A stretch of 64,000 bases of DNA from an uncultured Planctomycetota bacterium (lineage in GTDB: Bacteria; Planctomycetota; Planctomycetia; Pirellulales; Thermoguttaceae): NCBI GenBank assembly GCA_902786505.1, contig CADACS010000006.1:1-64000 (forward strand), given 5' to 3'. A program made the translations under genes and the position numbers. Positions within the stretch are counted from its first letter, which is position 1. Every line of letters starts with the position of its first letter. Below the pieces are notes generated by a model. That model had not been told where the DNA came from. It saw only the letters and a list, made by a program, of their open reading frames with translations, and did no database searches. Below are positions 26,501 through 37,700 of this stretch, one piece after another.

Positions 26501-28370
26501 TTATCGCCGTCCAGACCTGCTGAATCTCGCTAATACTCAATTTTGTCTGATTGAGCAGTATGAAATGCTTATCCAGATCGGAGTCGTTGTACAGAACGTA
26601 ACAATCGGCGTTTATAGAAGGATCGCGTCCGGCGCGCCCGGCTTCTTGTACATAATCTTCCAACGAACTGGAGATATCAAAGTGCACGACTAATTTCACG
26701 TCCTTTTTATCGACGCCCATGCCAAAGGCGGACGTCGCGACTATGATTTTAACTTCGTCGTTAATGAACGCTTCCTGATTCGCAATCTTGTCGTTCGGAT
26801 CCATCTTCCCGTTGAACGGTTTTGCGGGGAATCCGTCTCTCGTGAGTTTATCCGCTATTTCGTACGTGTGCTTTGTGCGAGATACGTAAACGATTGTCGA
26901 GCAGTCTTTCTCCGCGACAAGATTGCGAAGCGTATTGTACTTTTCTTCGTTCGTTTCCTTGTAAAGAACGGTATAGCGCAGATTTTCGCGCGTGGCGGTC
27001 GACGCGAAGAGTTCAAGGTCTAAATTGAGTTTCTCCTTAAAGTAACCGCAAATATCGCTAATAACTTTTTGTTTGGCCGTCGCGGTAAAGCAGGAAACGG
27101 GTATCGGCGTTTCCGCGCCCTTTCTCTCCTGAAGCTCGCGAATGAAGTCGCCAATATAGAGATAATCGACGCGAAAATCCTGTCCCCATGCGGAGAAACA
27201 GTGCGCTTCGTCGATGACAAATCGAACGACGTTCCGCGACGTAAGCAATCTCTCGATCGTTCGTGACCGCAGCTGCTCCGGCGAAATATAAAGCAGCGTC
27301 GCAGAACCGTCGTCGACGCGTTCCAGCGCGTTGGCGCGCTCAATAGGATCGAGCAGGCCGTTAACCGTAACCGCTTCGGTAATTCCGCGCTCGTTCAGAT
27401 TATCCACTTGATCCTTCATTAAAGACTGAAGCGGCGATATGACGACCGTCAGTCCATGCGTCGCCTTGCCCGCCATGAGCGCCGGAAGCTGAAACGTTAT
27501 CGATTTCCCTCCCCCTGTAGGAAAAACCGCGAGGAGAGATTTGCCGTCGACGGCCGCCTGCGCCGCGCGCTCCTGAAGAGGTTCGCCGTTATACGTTCGG
27601 AATCCGTCAAAGCCAAAGATTTCCTTCAGTTCCTTATGAATGTCAAACGCGTTCTTGCAGTAAGCGCACGGTTCTGAACAGGGCGTGTTTCGCAGGCATT
27701 TAACGACGTTTTCTATTTTGGGGTAGTTCTTTTGCAGCCATGGGGGCGTAATTGAGAAACGGTCGTCCACGCCAATGATCGCGAGCGCGTACGCCAATTC
27801 GACGGGCGTATTTTTAACTAACTGTTTGATATCCGCGTTTGCGCACAGTTTGCCCGCGTATTCGCCGCGAATGAGTTCGGAGACGTCGCCGTCGTCCGGT
27901 TTGAAATCCAAGTATTTAAAGAAACCGGAAAACTCCGGCTGTTCGTTAAGAAGTTTGTAGAAAATATTCCGCGTTTGGAGAGGGAGCGCGCAGAACGCGT
28001 TTATCTCGTCGTAAAATAAATCCGCCGCTTTTTCACTGTCGTTTACGGGATTATTGAGCTCGTCGACCTGAATTTTGTCGTCTTTTAACAGTTTATGGTA
28101 CGGGCGTTTAGGAAAAAGAAGCGGCGAAAGATACAGCGTGTCTATCGCCGGGAAATTAAGTTCTTTGCCGACGGCGGCCTGTATGTATTTTAGATCGTGA
28201 CGAACGATATTATGACCGCAAAGAAAGTCTGCCTTGGATATAAACGCGATAAAATCGCGAAGGGAACCGGAATGAAAACACGCTCCGTCGGCCGTTACCG
28301 CGCCAAGATCGCAGATCTTCTTGTCCGCAACGGTAATCTCGGCGTCAATAAACACAACTAACTTTGCCAC
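23559..28370 (-). CDS. Exonuclease-RecQ-UvrD fusion helicase
   Basis: This 1603-residue protein joins three DNA enzymes. Residues 1-165 are a DnaQ-like 3'-5' exonuclease (FIDAEIT with Asp and Glu, GHNIVRHDLKYI, and a late Asp in NDSEKAADL). A Cys cluster (PCSEPCAYC) follows. Residues about 260-700 are a RecQ helicase: Walker A FPTGGGKS near 280, DEAHCFSAWGQDFR, and a C-terminal RQC-like part with PCVCC. Residues about 1050-1480 are a UvrD-type helicase: AAGPGSGKTRVL near 1063, LVLDEAQDMDENEF, GDDDQNIFEFRGSD and GLTRAKKELYVY near 1461. The DNA is clearly A/T-richer than its neighbours and the gene stands alone, which suggests transfer. A role in repair or in defence against foreign DNA is possible; neither is shown. 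Confidence 0.9.
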   Translation of the reverse strand: MAKLVVFIDAEITVADKKICDLGAVTADGACFHSGSLRDFIAFISKADFLCGHNIVRHDLKYIQAAVGKELNFPAIDTLYLSPLLFPKRPYHKLLKDDKIQVDELNNPVNDSEKAADLFYDEINAFCALPLQTRNIFYKLLNEQPEFSGFFKYLDFKPDDGDVSELIRGEYAGKLCANADIKQLVKNTPVELAYALAIIGVDDRFSITPPWLQKNYPKIENVVKCLRNTPCSEPCAYCKNAFDIHKELKEIFGFDGFRTYNGEPLQERAAQAAVDGKSLLAVFPTGGGKSITFQLPALMAGKATHGLTVVISPLQSLMKDQVDNLNERGITEAVTVNGLLDPIERANALERVDDGSATLLYISPEQLRSRTIERLLTSRNVVRFVIDEAHCFSAWGQDFRVDYLYIGDFIRELQERKGAETPIPVSCFTATAKQKVISDICGYFKEKLNLDLELFASTATRENLRYTVLYKETNEEKYNTLRNLVAEKDCSTIVYVSRTKHTYEIADKLTRDGFPAKPFNGKMDPNDKIANQEAFINDEVKIIVATSAFGMGVDKKDVKLVVHFDISSSLEDYVQEAGRAGRDPSINADCYVLYNDSDLDKHFILLNQTKLSISEIQQVWTAIKELTKNRPCVCCSPLEIARQAGWDDEVYDIETRVKTAVSALEKAGYVKRGRNTPHVYATSILAKDMREASLRIEQSRLFSEDQRLHAKRIIKALISSRSAAIAGSDLAESRVDYLADILGLTKSEVIGAINLMRQTGLLADTQDMSAYILASDTENKSSGVLKRFAKLENFLLSQLPDEGKTFNFKDLNESALAQGIFSSNIKNLRTLIYYHVIKSNIRKSENGPANEIELVPTREVKKLLEKYRLRIELCRFILRSLYAKARETEVSIGEEKPVLFSLVGLYNEYRSASNLFADGNTVQLSDVEDALLYLSKIGALRIEGGFLVLYNAMEINRLITDNRIRYKKEDYSFLNEFYCQKIRQIHIVGEFANLMVSNYEKALQFVRDYFQLDFRKFIAKYFKGDSAKEIDRNITAKKYRQIFGELSEIQKRIIDDAESKRIVVAAGPGSGKTRVLVHKLASLILMEDVKKEQLLMLTFSRAAATEFKKRLVALIGTTANYVNIKTFHSYCFDLLGKKGNLENSNDAVKNAVELIRKGEAEQGKIVKSVLVLDEAQDMDENEFNLILALMQVNGDMRVIAVGDDDQNIFEFRGSDSKYMRSLIEEHGAVKYEMTENYRSKSSIVAFANAFASAIQDRMKSAPIKAVQNDEGKVVVTRFRGKNMSVPILRRILQNPGDCKRCVLTNTNDEALQIQGALLRNEIPAKLIQSIDRFNLYDLTEMRFFLKRIKNKEQSSVISDEIWNDAKGALFEQYGDSACIDICGRLIQVFEEANRKKYLSDFEEFVWESKLEDFYESGNETVFVSTIHKAKGREFDVVYMMLNEDSSPMTEAKKRAVYVGLTRAKKELYVYCNTDVFSQFHVPGVEFTDDDNNYGEPEDISLQLSHRDVVLDFFKGKKNSIFKLRSGTPLTLSDGCLFAEIDGRNVPVAKLSKVCRDRLYKLQRSRYYPSSANVRFIVAWKGKEDAEETAVILPDIHLKRKLYF

Positions 28371-28610
28371 CGGCCCCTCGCTTCCTTCACTCTAACAAGT
28401 CGATTCTGCCGTATTTCCCCAAAAAGTTCCCTTAGCGCCGCTCTCCGTCGGGACGCGCGAAATATTGTCCCGAATTATTCTGCGGGCTATACAGTTATCC
28501 GCCGTAAAGAAGAACAGCGCGACACAAGGCCGCGCCGTTACCCAAAATAATCGCCGTTTCATTTGGCGATAAACCGACCTTGGCTTATCGCTTGAATCTT
28601 CCGAGCTCCG

Positions 28611-29534
28611 TTACGCGCGTTCGATCTCTTCGCGCGTCGGGAGCGACGGCTGAGCGCCGAGTCGGCGGACGCTCAGCGAGGCCGCTTTGGACGCAAACGC
28701 GATCGCGTCGTCGAGCGATTTCCCTTCCCCGAGGGCGACGGCCAACGCGCCGGAATAGCAGTCGCCCGCCGCCGTCGCGTCGACCGCGTCGACGCGGATC
28801 GCCGGCGCTCTCTTGCGAACGCCGTCTTTCGTCGCGACGACCGAACCTGCCGCGCCGAGAGTAATAATCGCCGTCGAAACGCCAAGTTCGAGCAGCTTTT
28901 CCGCCGCTTGAAACGCGGACGCTTCGTCCGTTACGTCGATTCCGGTAAGACGCGACGCCTCGCCCTCGTTCGGCTTAACGACCGTTACGCACTCAAGAAG
29001 CTCTTTCGGGAGCGGCTCGCTCGGCGCCGGCGCCGGATCCAGCAGGACGGGTACGCCCGCGTCTTTGGCAAGCCGCGCGGCGCGCATGATCGTTTCAATG
29101 GGGGTCTCCAGCTGAAAGACGACCATCTTCGCGCTCTTAATGGCGTCCGCGGCGCGCTCGACGTCGTCGGGCGTAAGCGCGGCGTTCGCGCCCGAAGCGA
29201 CCGCGATCGAATTGTTGCCCGTCTGATCGACAATAATGAGCGCCACGCCCGTCGCGAGCGCGGGATCGCGCTGTACGAACGACACGTCGATTCCGTCCTG
29301 TTCGTAGCCCGCTATCGCCTGACGGCCCAGCATGTCGTCGCCAACCCGCGCGACAAAGACGACGTCGCCGCCCGCGCGCGCCGCCGCGACCGCCTGATTC
29401 GCGCCTTTGCCGCCAGGCGCCGTCGAAAACGCGCCGCCGACTACCGTCTCGCCGGGCGCGGGAATGCGGTCCCCTTTAATAATCATATCGGTGTTCGAAC
29501 TTCCAACGACGACAATCTTCGGTTTTGACGACAT
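28611..29534 (-). CDS. rbsK: Ribokinase (PfkB family)
   Basis: This is a 307-residue protein from the ATG at 29534, preceded by GAGAGG. It phosphorylates D-ribose at O5 with ATP. VGSSNTDMIIKGDRIPAPGE and APGGKGANQAVAAARAG are the N-terminal PfkB/ribokinase signatures that bind sugar. DAVDATAAGDCYSGAL contains the anion hole and the catalytic base Asp258. The length is typical. No ribose transporter lies beside it; the sugar-nucleotide gene is 157 bp upstream on the same strand. Confidence 0.93.
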   Translation of the reverse strand: MSSKPKIVVVGSSNTDMIIKGDRIPAPGETVVGGAFSTAPGGKGANQAVAAARAGGDVVFVARVGDDMLGRQAIAGYEQDGIDVSFVQRDPALATGVALIIVDQTGNNSIAVASGANAALTPDDVERAADAIKSAKMVVFQLETPIETIMRAARLAKDAGVPVLLDPAPAPSEPLPKELLECVTVVKPNEGEASRLTGIDVTDEASAFQAAEKLLELGVSTAIITLGAAGSVVATKDGVRKRAPAIRVDAVDATAAGDCYSGALAVALGEGKSLDDAIAFASKAASLSVRRLGAQPSLPTREEIERA

Positions 29535-29690
29535 TCGCGGCCTCTCGTATCTCTCTGTCGACGCGTAGCGCGTCTTTGCGTTTCGAATCCCCAAGCGCGT
29601 TTGCGCGCTTGGCGGCCGTCTGCGCGGCCTACGCGTAAATCTTACGCCCTTCCGCGCGCCAATGCAAGCGCGCGGCGAAAAATTCGCGCG

Positions 29691-30665
29691 TCAGTAGTTC
29701 GGAGTGGGCGCTCGGAAATCGTCCAGATTAATCGAGCGGAACCACTCGATCGTTCTCGCGAGCCCTTCCCGCAGCTGAACTTTAGGCTCCCAATGAAGTT
29801 TCTTTTTCGCTATCGTTATGTCAGGCTGCCGGCGGCACGGATCGTCGACGGGCAGAGGCCGATAGGTATATTTGGGCTCCTTTCCGAGAATATCCCAAAT
29901 CGTATCGGCTAACTCTTTTATCGTGAACTCGTTCGGATTCCCCAAATTGACGGGTCCAACGAATCCGTCTTCGTTCTCCATGAGCCGCACAAGTCCGTCG
30001 ATCAGGTCGGTATAGTAGCAGAACGATCGCGTCTGCGAGCCGTCGCCAAAGATCGTAATAGGCTCGTCGGCGAGCGCCTGACGGATAAAGTTCGAGACGA
30101 CGCGGCCGTCGAACGGGTGAGTCTTCGGACCGTACGTATTAAAGATGCGCGCGAGCCGAATCTGAGTTCCGTACATGCGGAACGTGTCCATAAAGAGCGT
30201 CTCCGCCGCGCGTTTGCCCTCGTCGTAGCACGCGCGCGGACCGATCGGATTGACCGCGCCGCGGTAATCTTCCCGCTGAGGATGGACTTCCGGATCCCCG
30301 TAGACTTCGCTCGTCGACGCCTGAAGAATCTTCGCGCGGCATTCGCGCGCCAATTCGAGAAGATTGATCGCGCCAAGGACCGACGTCTTAATTGTCTTGA
30401 GCGGATTGTACTGATAGTGGCCCGGCGCGGCGGGACACGCAAGATTGTATATTTCGTCGACTTCAAGCGAAAGCGGAACCGTTATGTCATGCCGAATCAA
30501 CTCAAAGTTCGGCCGCGAAAGAAGCGTTTCCACATTCGACTTCTGACTCGTAAAGAAATTATCGACGCAGATAACGTCGTGTCCGCGTTCGATGAGCAGT
30601 TCGCAAAGGTGCGAGCCGAGAAATCCGGCGCCCCCCGCGACAAGTATCCGTTTGATTCGCGCCAT
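29691..30665 (-). CDS. UDP-glucuronate decarboxylase (UDP-xylose synthase)
   Basis: This 324-residue extended short-chain dehydrogenase converts UDP-glucuronate to UDP-xylose with bound [18 protein letters not shown] (residues 10-24) binds [18 protein letters not shown] and the catalytic Ser/Glu in [14 protein letters not shown] follow, then the Tyr-x3-Lys pair in [18 protein letters not shown] and [10 protein letters not shown] are typical of the UXS branch. UDP-xylose would feed surface glycans. The ribosome site is weak. It lies just downstream of the giant surface-protein gene, separated by a terminator. Confidence 0.92.
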   Translation of the reverse strand: MARIKRILVAGGAGFLGSHLCELLIERGHDVICVDNFFTSQKSNVETLLSRPNFELIRHDITVPLSLEVDEIYNLACPAAPGHYQYNPLKTIKTSVLGAINLLELARECRAKILQASTSEVYGDPEVHPQREDYRGAVNPIGPRACYDEGKRAAETLFMDTFRMYGTQIRLARIFNTYGPKTHPFDGRVVSNFIRQALADEPITIFGDGSQTRSFCYYTDLIDGLVRLMENEDGFVGPVNLGNPNEFTIKELADTIWDILGKEPKYTYRPLPVDDPCRRQPDITIAKKKLHWEPKVQLREGLARTIEWFRSINLDDFRAPTPNY

Positions 30666-30716
30666 GCCAATCGTATCCTAGCGTTCGCTGAAATCAAAAA
30701 AACCGTAACCAACAAT

Positions 30717-30738
30717 AAAAAAAGGGGCGGTCCGCCCC
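30717..30738 (-). terminator. Terminator of the giant surface-protein gene
   Basis: GGGGCGG/CCGCCCC (30724-30738) forms a tight hairpin, followed on the minus strand by TTTTTTTATT. Confidence 0.85.
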
Positions 30739-30837
30739 TTTTCGTATCTCAGAGCGCGCCGCCTTGCGAGCGGCGCGCCGTCGTTTCGTCTGCTAAGGGA
30801 GGACGCAAGGGCGCGTCCTCCGCGCGATCCGTTTGGA

Positions 30838-31728
30838 TCAGTCCTCGAACAGGTCGTTCAGGAAGTTCTCGTCGAAGAGGGACGTTTCGAGATCGACGTC
30901 AAGCTCGACGGCCGCGTCCGCTTCCGTATCGAAGGAGGCGAATTCGGCAAACGCTTCGCTGCGCGCCGCGGCGACCGCTTCGACCGCGACCGGCGCGGCG
31001 GTAACCGTCGGCTGAGCCTGGACGGCCGGCGCAACGGCAAGGCTCTTGCCAATCGCGTTCCATTCGACGGTCGGGAGTTCCGCTTGCAGCGCGGCGCCAA
31101 CGGCGACGTCGTCCAGAACGGCCGCGGCAGCCTCGACGGCGACCGGTTCGATCATGGAGAAGACGTTTTCCGTCACAACCGTTTCTGCGGTCGGCTCAAC
31201 GACGGCGCCGGACGCGCCGAGGTCGACCGTAACTTCGCCCAGAATGAGACCTTCTTCCGCATTGTCGACGTAGAGGACGGGCTTGAACGATCCGGCCGTC
31301 GTGTACCAGTGCGACAGGTTCCTGCTCATCGTAAGGCCGGTAATCGTCTCGACCTGACCGTCGTTCCAATCGATCTTCCAGTAGGCGTACGCCGAGGTGT
31401 TCGACTGGACCGAGTAGACGACCGCGCGGCCGTCGGGCAGTTCCGTTTCCGTCGTGTCGACGTTGAAGGACGCCGGAGCTTCGGCAATCGTGTATTCCGC
31501 GACGTCAGACCATTCGGATTCGTTCTTAACCGAGGAGGTCAGAGCCTTGATGCGGACTTCCACGACGTCGCCCGTCGCGAACGTCGATTCGGCCAGCGCG
31601 CCGGAGAGACCGGTGAACGCGCTCGTGGCGGTCCATTCTTCGGTTCCCTTAACGCGGTATTCGACGACGTATTCCTTCGCGGGATCGTCGGTCGCCCATT
31701 CGACGACGATATTGGACTCGACGTCGCG
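30838..31728 (-). CDS. C-terminal part of the giant surface protein, in a shifted frame
   Basis: About 296 residues continue the giant protein after a frameshift at about 31726-31730. VESNIVVEWATDDPAKEYVV begins a fibronectin type III-like domain, followed by a PKD-like domain (YWKIDWNDGQVETITGL). A long Ala/Val/Glu-rich acidic tail ends in FDENFLNDLFED. The frame stays open upstream, but there it reads as Arg-rich nonsense, so this is not an independent gene. Either one base is missing in the assembly or the gene is truly broken. Confidence 0.75.
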   Translation of the reverse strand, partial: RDVESNIVVEWATDDPAKEYVVEYRVKGTEEWTATSAFTGLSGALAESTFATGDVVEVRIKALTSSVKNESEWSDVAEYTIAEAPASFNVDTTETELPDGRAVVYSVQSNTSAYAYWKIDWNDGQVETITGLTMSRNLSHWYTTAGSFKPVLYVDNAEEGLILGEVTVDLGASGAVVEPTAETVVTENVFSMIEPVAVEAAAAVLDDVAVGAALQAELPTVEWNAIGKSLAVAPAVQAQPTVTAAPVAVEAVAAARSEAFAEFASFDTEADAAVELDVDLETSLFDENFLNDLFED

Positions 31729-34700
31729 CCGGCGGACAGGACCTTGGCGGTCTTGACCGTATTGCCGTCGATTACGAACGCGCCGTTCGCGTCGTCGACG
31801 AGTTCGTAGACGAACGTGTCGCCTTCGTTGCCGTCGACCGCGGTAAGGGTCGCGACCGTCGCGCCCGGTTCGTCGCTGGACAGAACCGTATCGACCGCGT
31901 CGATCAGAATACCGCTCGGAGCGACGTTGCCCTGCTCTTCGTAGGCGCCGATATCGACGCGCTTGCCGGCGATACGGGCCGCGCCCGTGACGTCGGTCGT
32001 TCCCACGACCAGCGCGTTGGAGCCGGCGTCGATCATGGACGAACCGATTTGGAGATCGAGATCCCAAGCCGTGTAGTCGGCGTTAATGTCGAAGTCGACG
32101 AACTTCGGATCGACCGACTTGACGCCCGATCCGCTGATCGGAACGTTGGCCACGCCGACGTTGGAGTACGCCAGCGTCGCCTTGCTCGTGGCGAGCAGCG
32201 AGGTCGCGTACAGGTCGGCGGCCGTCTTAGCGACGTTGCCGTAGACGATCGAGTTGTTGACGTTGAGAATGTGGTTGGCCCACACGCCCGCGCCGAGGCT
32301 GTCGGAATTCGCGCCCGTCGCCTTATTGCCGACGATCGTGCTGTTGACGATATTGACGTCCCAATCGTCGCCGGAGCCGTTGAGCAGGTCGGCCAGGTTG
32401 ACCTGCGCGTAGACGCCCGCGCCGAGCGACGCGGTGTTGCCCGCGACGACCGTGTTCGAAATCGTCATGCCGACGTAGGTTCCAATACCGCCGCCGTAGT
32501 AAACCGCGGAGTTCCCTTCGATGAAGGTCGCGTCGACGGTCAGCGAGCCGCGGTTGTAAACGCCGCCGTAGTAGCGCGCCGTATTGCCCTCGATCTTCGA
32601 GTTGGTAATCGTCATCGTGCCCGCGTTGTAGACGCCGCCGCCGTAAGCCGCCGTGTTATTGGTAACTTCGACTTTGTCGAGCGTCAGGGTCGCGAAGTTG
32701 CGGATACCGCCGCCGGCGAGATCCGGATTGTCGGCGACCGGAGCCGTGAAGCCGTTGTCGCCGCCCGTTACGACCATGTTGTAGAATCCGACCTTAGCGG
32801 CCTGATTCTCCGAGCCGACTACGACGACCGAGCCGTCGAAGTCGTCGGCCGTTTCGAGCGTGACCTTAGCGTTGTCAGAACCGATCGTTACGTTCGTATC
32901 GAGATACAGGGTCGAGACCAGAATAATGCTCTGGACCGAAGGATCGAACGTGACCGTCGTTTCGCCGAGCCGCTGAGCGTAGGAGATCGCTTCGCGGAGC
33001 GATACGACGCGGTCGGTCGGGTCGACGACGTCGAGGTTCGTGGTAACGACGTTGGACGGCTCTTCGAACGGGAATTCGTAGGCGCCCATATCGACCGCGT
33101 CGACCGAGGTGCAGATACGCGCTTCGCCCGCCAGGTCGTAGACCAAGGCGTTTCCGTCGACGTCGACCGCGAAACTGTTGTTTCCGGAGTTGACGGCCGC
33201 GGAGGTCGGCTGCAGGGTCAGGTCGGGCGTATTGACGACGACGCCGTTGCGGAAGACCGGCGCGACGGCGAATCCAGCGTCGCCGACGACCGTGTTCTTC
33301 ATGGTCGGGTTCTTATTGACGCCGGTCTTATCGCCGAGGAGCGAGTTGTACATGTACGCGGTCGTGGTCGTCGAGTAGAGGTCGACGGCCGTCGAGGCGA
33401 AGTTGCTCGCGACGATCGTATTGTACGCCTTGAAGGAGGCCGCGTTGTAAACGCCGCCGCCAACCGCCGCCGTATTGCCGGCGACCGTTACGTTGTGGAG
33501 TACGGACGTTCCGCCGAGATTGGCGATCGCGCCGCCGTTCGTGCCGGCCGTGTTGAGCCAGACGAGGGAGTTCGACAGCGAGAGCGAGCTCTTCGCGGCT
33601 TCGTAGAACGCGCCGCCCGCGCTCGTCGCGCGGTTCGACTTAACGTTCGCGTTGTTCGCGGCGAAGGATCCGCCGTTGTAAACCGCGCCGCCGTTCGCCG
33701 CGCTGTTCGACATGAGATTGACGCCCGCGGCAAACTTCGCGGAAGAACCGGCCGCGTTGTAGATCGCGCCGCCCGCGCCCGTCGCCGCGTTGCTCTCGAA
33801 GCTCCATTCGGACGCCGCGCGAACGGCGCCCGCGTTGTAGATCGCCGCGCCGTCGCCGGACGCGTTGCCGCCGAACTTCACGGAGCCGGATTCGCCGACG
33901 ATTTCGGACTTCGACGCGTTGTAGATCGCGCCGCCCTTCTCGCCCGCGCTGTTGCCGAGGAAGTTCGCGCCGTTGATCGTAACGGTGTAGGTTCCGGTAT
34001 TCGAAGACGCGCTGTTGTAAATCGCGCCGCCGAACCCGGCCGCCGTATTGCCGGAGAAGTCGACGCCGGCAAGAGTCAACGCGCCGTAGTTGTCGATCGC
34101 GCCCGCGTCGGCCGACGCCGTATTGTTAACGAACGTCGAGCTCGCGACCAAGACGACGCCTTGGTAGTTGACGATCGCGCCGCCGTACTGAGCGGAGTTG
34201 CCGTCGAACGCCGTATTGCCGACGGTGACGGTTCCCTTGTCGTTGTAGATCGCGCCGGCTTTGCCGGAAGCCGTATTGCCCGCAAAGACCGAGTCGCCGA
34301 TCGTCGCGGATCCGACGTTGTAGATCGCCGCGCCGTCGACCGCGGTCAAACCGCTGAACTGCGCCAGGTTGGCGACCATTGTGCCGGCGTTGTAGATCGC
34401 CGCGCCCTGTTCCGTCGCGTTCATATCGGCGAACGAGACGTTCCACAGGTCGACCGTCGCGGTCTCCGCGTTGTAGACGCCCGCGCCCTTGGCGGCCGTC
34501 GACGATTTAATAACGACGTCGTTGACGGACAGCTCGCCCGCGTTGTAGATCGCCGCGCCTTCGTCCGCCGCCGCGTTAACGAGCGTGAGTCCGCCGATGC
34601 GGACGTCGCCGTGCGCGACGAAGAAGATTCTGGACTCGCCGTGCGCGTCGATCGTAACCGTAGCGGAATCGCCGACCGAGATAACCATGTCGGTGTCGAT

Positions 34701-37700
34701 CGTGAATTCGCCGTCGGTCAGAACGATCGTCTTGCCGTAGACGCTCGGGTCGAACGTAATCGTATCGGCGATCGAGTGCGTGAGCGTAACTTCGTCGGCG
34801 CCGTTCCAGACGAGCGTTTCGCCGTTCGTGAGCGCGTACGGGACGCCGACGATCAGGTCGACGACCGTGTCTTCAACGACCGTTTCTCCGTCTACCGTTT
34901 CTCCCGGAATTACGAAGGACAGCTTGCCGTCGGCGTAGGTCGCGACCGCGCCGGCGGGCACGCCGAGCTCTTCGTTCGCGGCGAGCTCGAAGCTCGCGCC
35001 TTCTTCGAGACGGAGCGCGATGGAGACCGCCTGAACCATTTCGTTGCCGATGGCGGCGATCGCTTCACGCAGGGAGGTCAGACCGTCGTATTCGTCGACT
35101 GCGTCGAGTTCGGTCGTAACGACCAAGCTCGGACGTTCGGCGACTTCGAACGTGGTCGAGAACGAGTTGTTTTCGTCGTCCGATTCGTAGACCGTATTCT
35201 CAACGTCGAGCGAAATCGTCGCGCGGTACTGACCGGCGTCGAACTGACCGAGGTTCCAGTATCCGGAAACTTCGTTCGTCGATTCAAGCCAGTATTCCTT
35301 GGACATGTATCCGTCGACGTCGTCGCCGTAGGTGCGCGTAAAGACCTTCGCGGTTCCTTCGACCGGCTGGCCTTCCGCGTCGAGACGCTCGACCGTAATC
35401 GTGTACTTGAAGCTGTTGAAGACGGTTCCGTCGCCGTAGTTGCCGAACGTGTAGTCGAAGCAGACGTCCCAGCCTTCGAGGAACTTGCCCATGCTCGCGC
35501 CGTCGACCGTCGCGTACCAGCCGGTAAGCGGCGCGCTGTCGCCGAACGTGAGGTCGGGAGCGATCTCGAAGTATTCGACCGCGCCCATGTCGACGTACTG
35601 GCCTACGATACGGTCGCCGCCGTAAACGTCGGTCGCAAGTCCGTCGGCGTAGGAGTTGACGCCGGAGTTGACCGCCGGGGAGACCGAGGTCAGCGCGTAA
35701 TCGGCGCCGAACTTCGGATCGATCGGATTCGCGGTCGTTCCGATGAACGCGGCCGAGCCTTCGGCCACGCTGAGCGCGTCGGCGTTCATAACGTCTTCGC
35801 CGTTGCCGAGCAAACTGGCGTAAAGGACGAGCGTCGAAGTTCCTTCGAGCGCGACGTCCGCGCCCTGATAGGATCCTTCGTTCTCCGCGACGATCGTATT
35901 CTTCATCGTCGCGGCCGCGCCGTCGAGCGCCACGCCGCCGCCGATCGCCGCCGAGTTGCCGGCGACCGTGTCGTTGACGAATTCAACGGTCATGTTCGAA
36001 CCGTCGGCAACCGCGTAAACCGCGCCGCCTTCCGCGTTCGCCGACTTATTGCCGACGAGCAGCGAGTTGACGATCGACAGATTCGACGCCGAGCCGGTCG
36101 CGGCGGCCGCAATCGCGCCGCCGTTGTAGTTCGACTCGTTGTTCTTGAAGATCGAGGTCTTAATCGACGCGTTCGAATTCTGGAAGTAGATCGCGCCGCC
36201 GAAGTAGTTGGACGCGTTTCCGTCGAACGTCGCGCCGTCGATTTCAAGCGCGCCGATCGAGTAGATCGCGCCGCCGAAGTAAGCGCTTTCGTTGTTCGAG
36301 TAGACGCCGCCGTTAACGGTCAGGGCGCCGGAGTTGTAAATCGCGCCGCCGAAGCCGTCGGGCAGAATCTTATCGGTCGGATCGACCGCTTCGTTCGTGT
36401 ACGCGACCGAGCTCGACACGTTAACGCCGTCGAGCGTCAGCGTACCGGCGTTGAAGATCGCGCCGCCCTTGATCTCGCGGCCGTTGACAATGTTCAGGTC
36501 GCTGATATCGGCGGTAAGACCGTAATTGACGTTGAACGCGCGCGACTGACCGGCCGGGTCGACGACAAGGCCGGAACCGGCGATCGTCTGATCTTTCGCG
36601 AGCGTAATCGCCGTGCCGGCGAGCGTGACCGTCTGGCCCGCAATCGCGTCGTCGACCGTAATCGCGTTGCCGACGAACTTCGAAATCTTCGCGACGCCGT
36701 CGTTCGTGAACGTGTACTTCTGACCGTCGATCGTCGTGAATTCGGAACCGATCGCGTCGCGGCGAACCGCCAGGTCGACCGTGAGTCCGGCTTCCGTCGT
36801 GAACGAACCGCCGTCGACGAATTCCGCGTAAGAGCCGTCTTCGAGCGTGAAGACCGCGCCGACGAACGTCGCCGGGGTATTCACTTCTTCGCCGACAATC
36901 TCAATCGCGGCGTGATCGTCGAGGACAACCTTGACTTTGCCGTCGTCGGAGATAAATCCGCCGTTCAGGAACGTGCCCGTCTTGCCTTCGTACGCGATCT
37001 TCGCGCCGTTGGAGAGAACGACCAGTTCGCCGGTCGAGGCAATCGCCGCGGCGTCGTTATAGGTAACGTAGGTCTTCGAGAACGCGATCGATTCGGCCGT
37101 CAGGTCGCTCAGGAGCGTCTTCGTGCCGTCCGCGTTGACGAGAACGTCGACGTATTCGTACTTGGCCGAGACCGGAGGAACCTGACCGATCGATTCGAGG
37201 TAATCGAACTTCGATTCGCGGCGCGCGGTAAGCGTCGTTCCGTCTTCGAGCGTAATGGTAATCGAGTATTCCGAATCGAATCTGCCGGGCGCGTAAGCGA
37301 CCTGAGTTCCGTCGGGATACGTAAAGACGCCGTTTTCGAAGACGACGTAGGTCTTGCCGTATTCGAACTTCATGCCGTCGACGAGAGTGACGTCGGCGCC
37401 GTCGACAACCGCGACGTTGCGTCCGACCGACGCGACGCCGTCTTCAACGGTTACCACGACCATGTCGTCGCGCACGTATTCGCCGGAGCTGACGAGCACG
37501 TTCTGGCTGTACCAGTACGGTCCGACGTAGAGTTCCGACGCTTCGCGGAGCGTTACGACGTCGTCGAGCGGATTGTACTCGCCGTCCGCGACGGTCGTAA
37601 CGACGACGCTCGGCGCTTCGTAAACTTCGAACGTCGCGGTAAAGACGTTGTTCTCTTTACTGGTCTCGATGACTTCGTTGCCGGAATCGAGGGTAATCGT

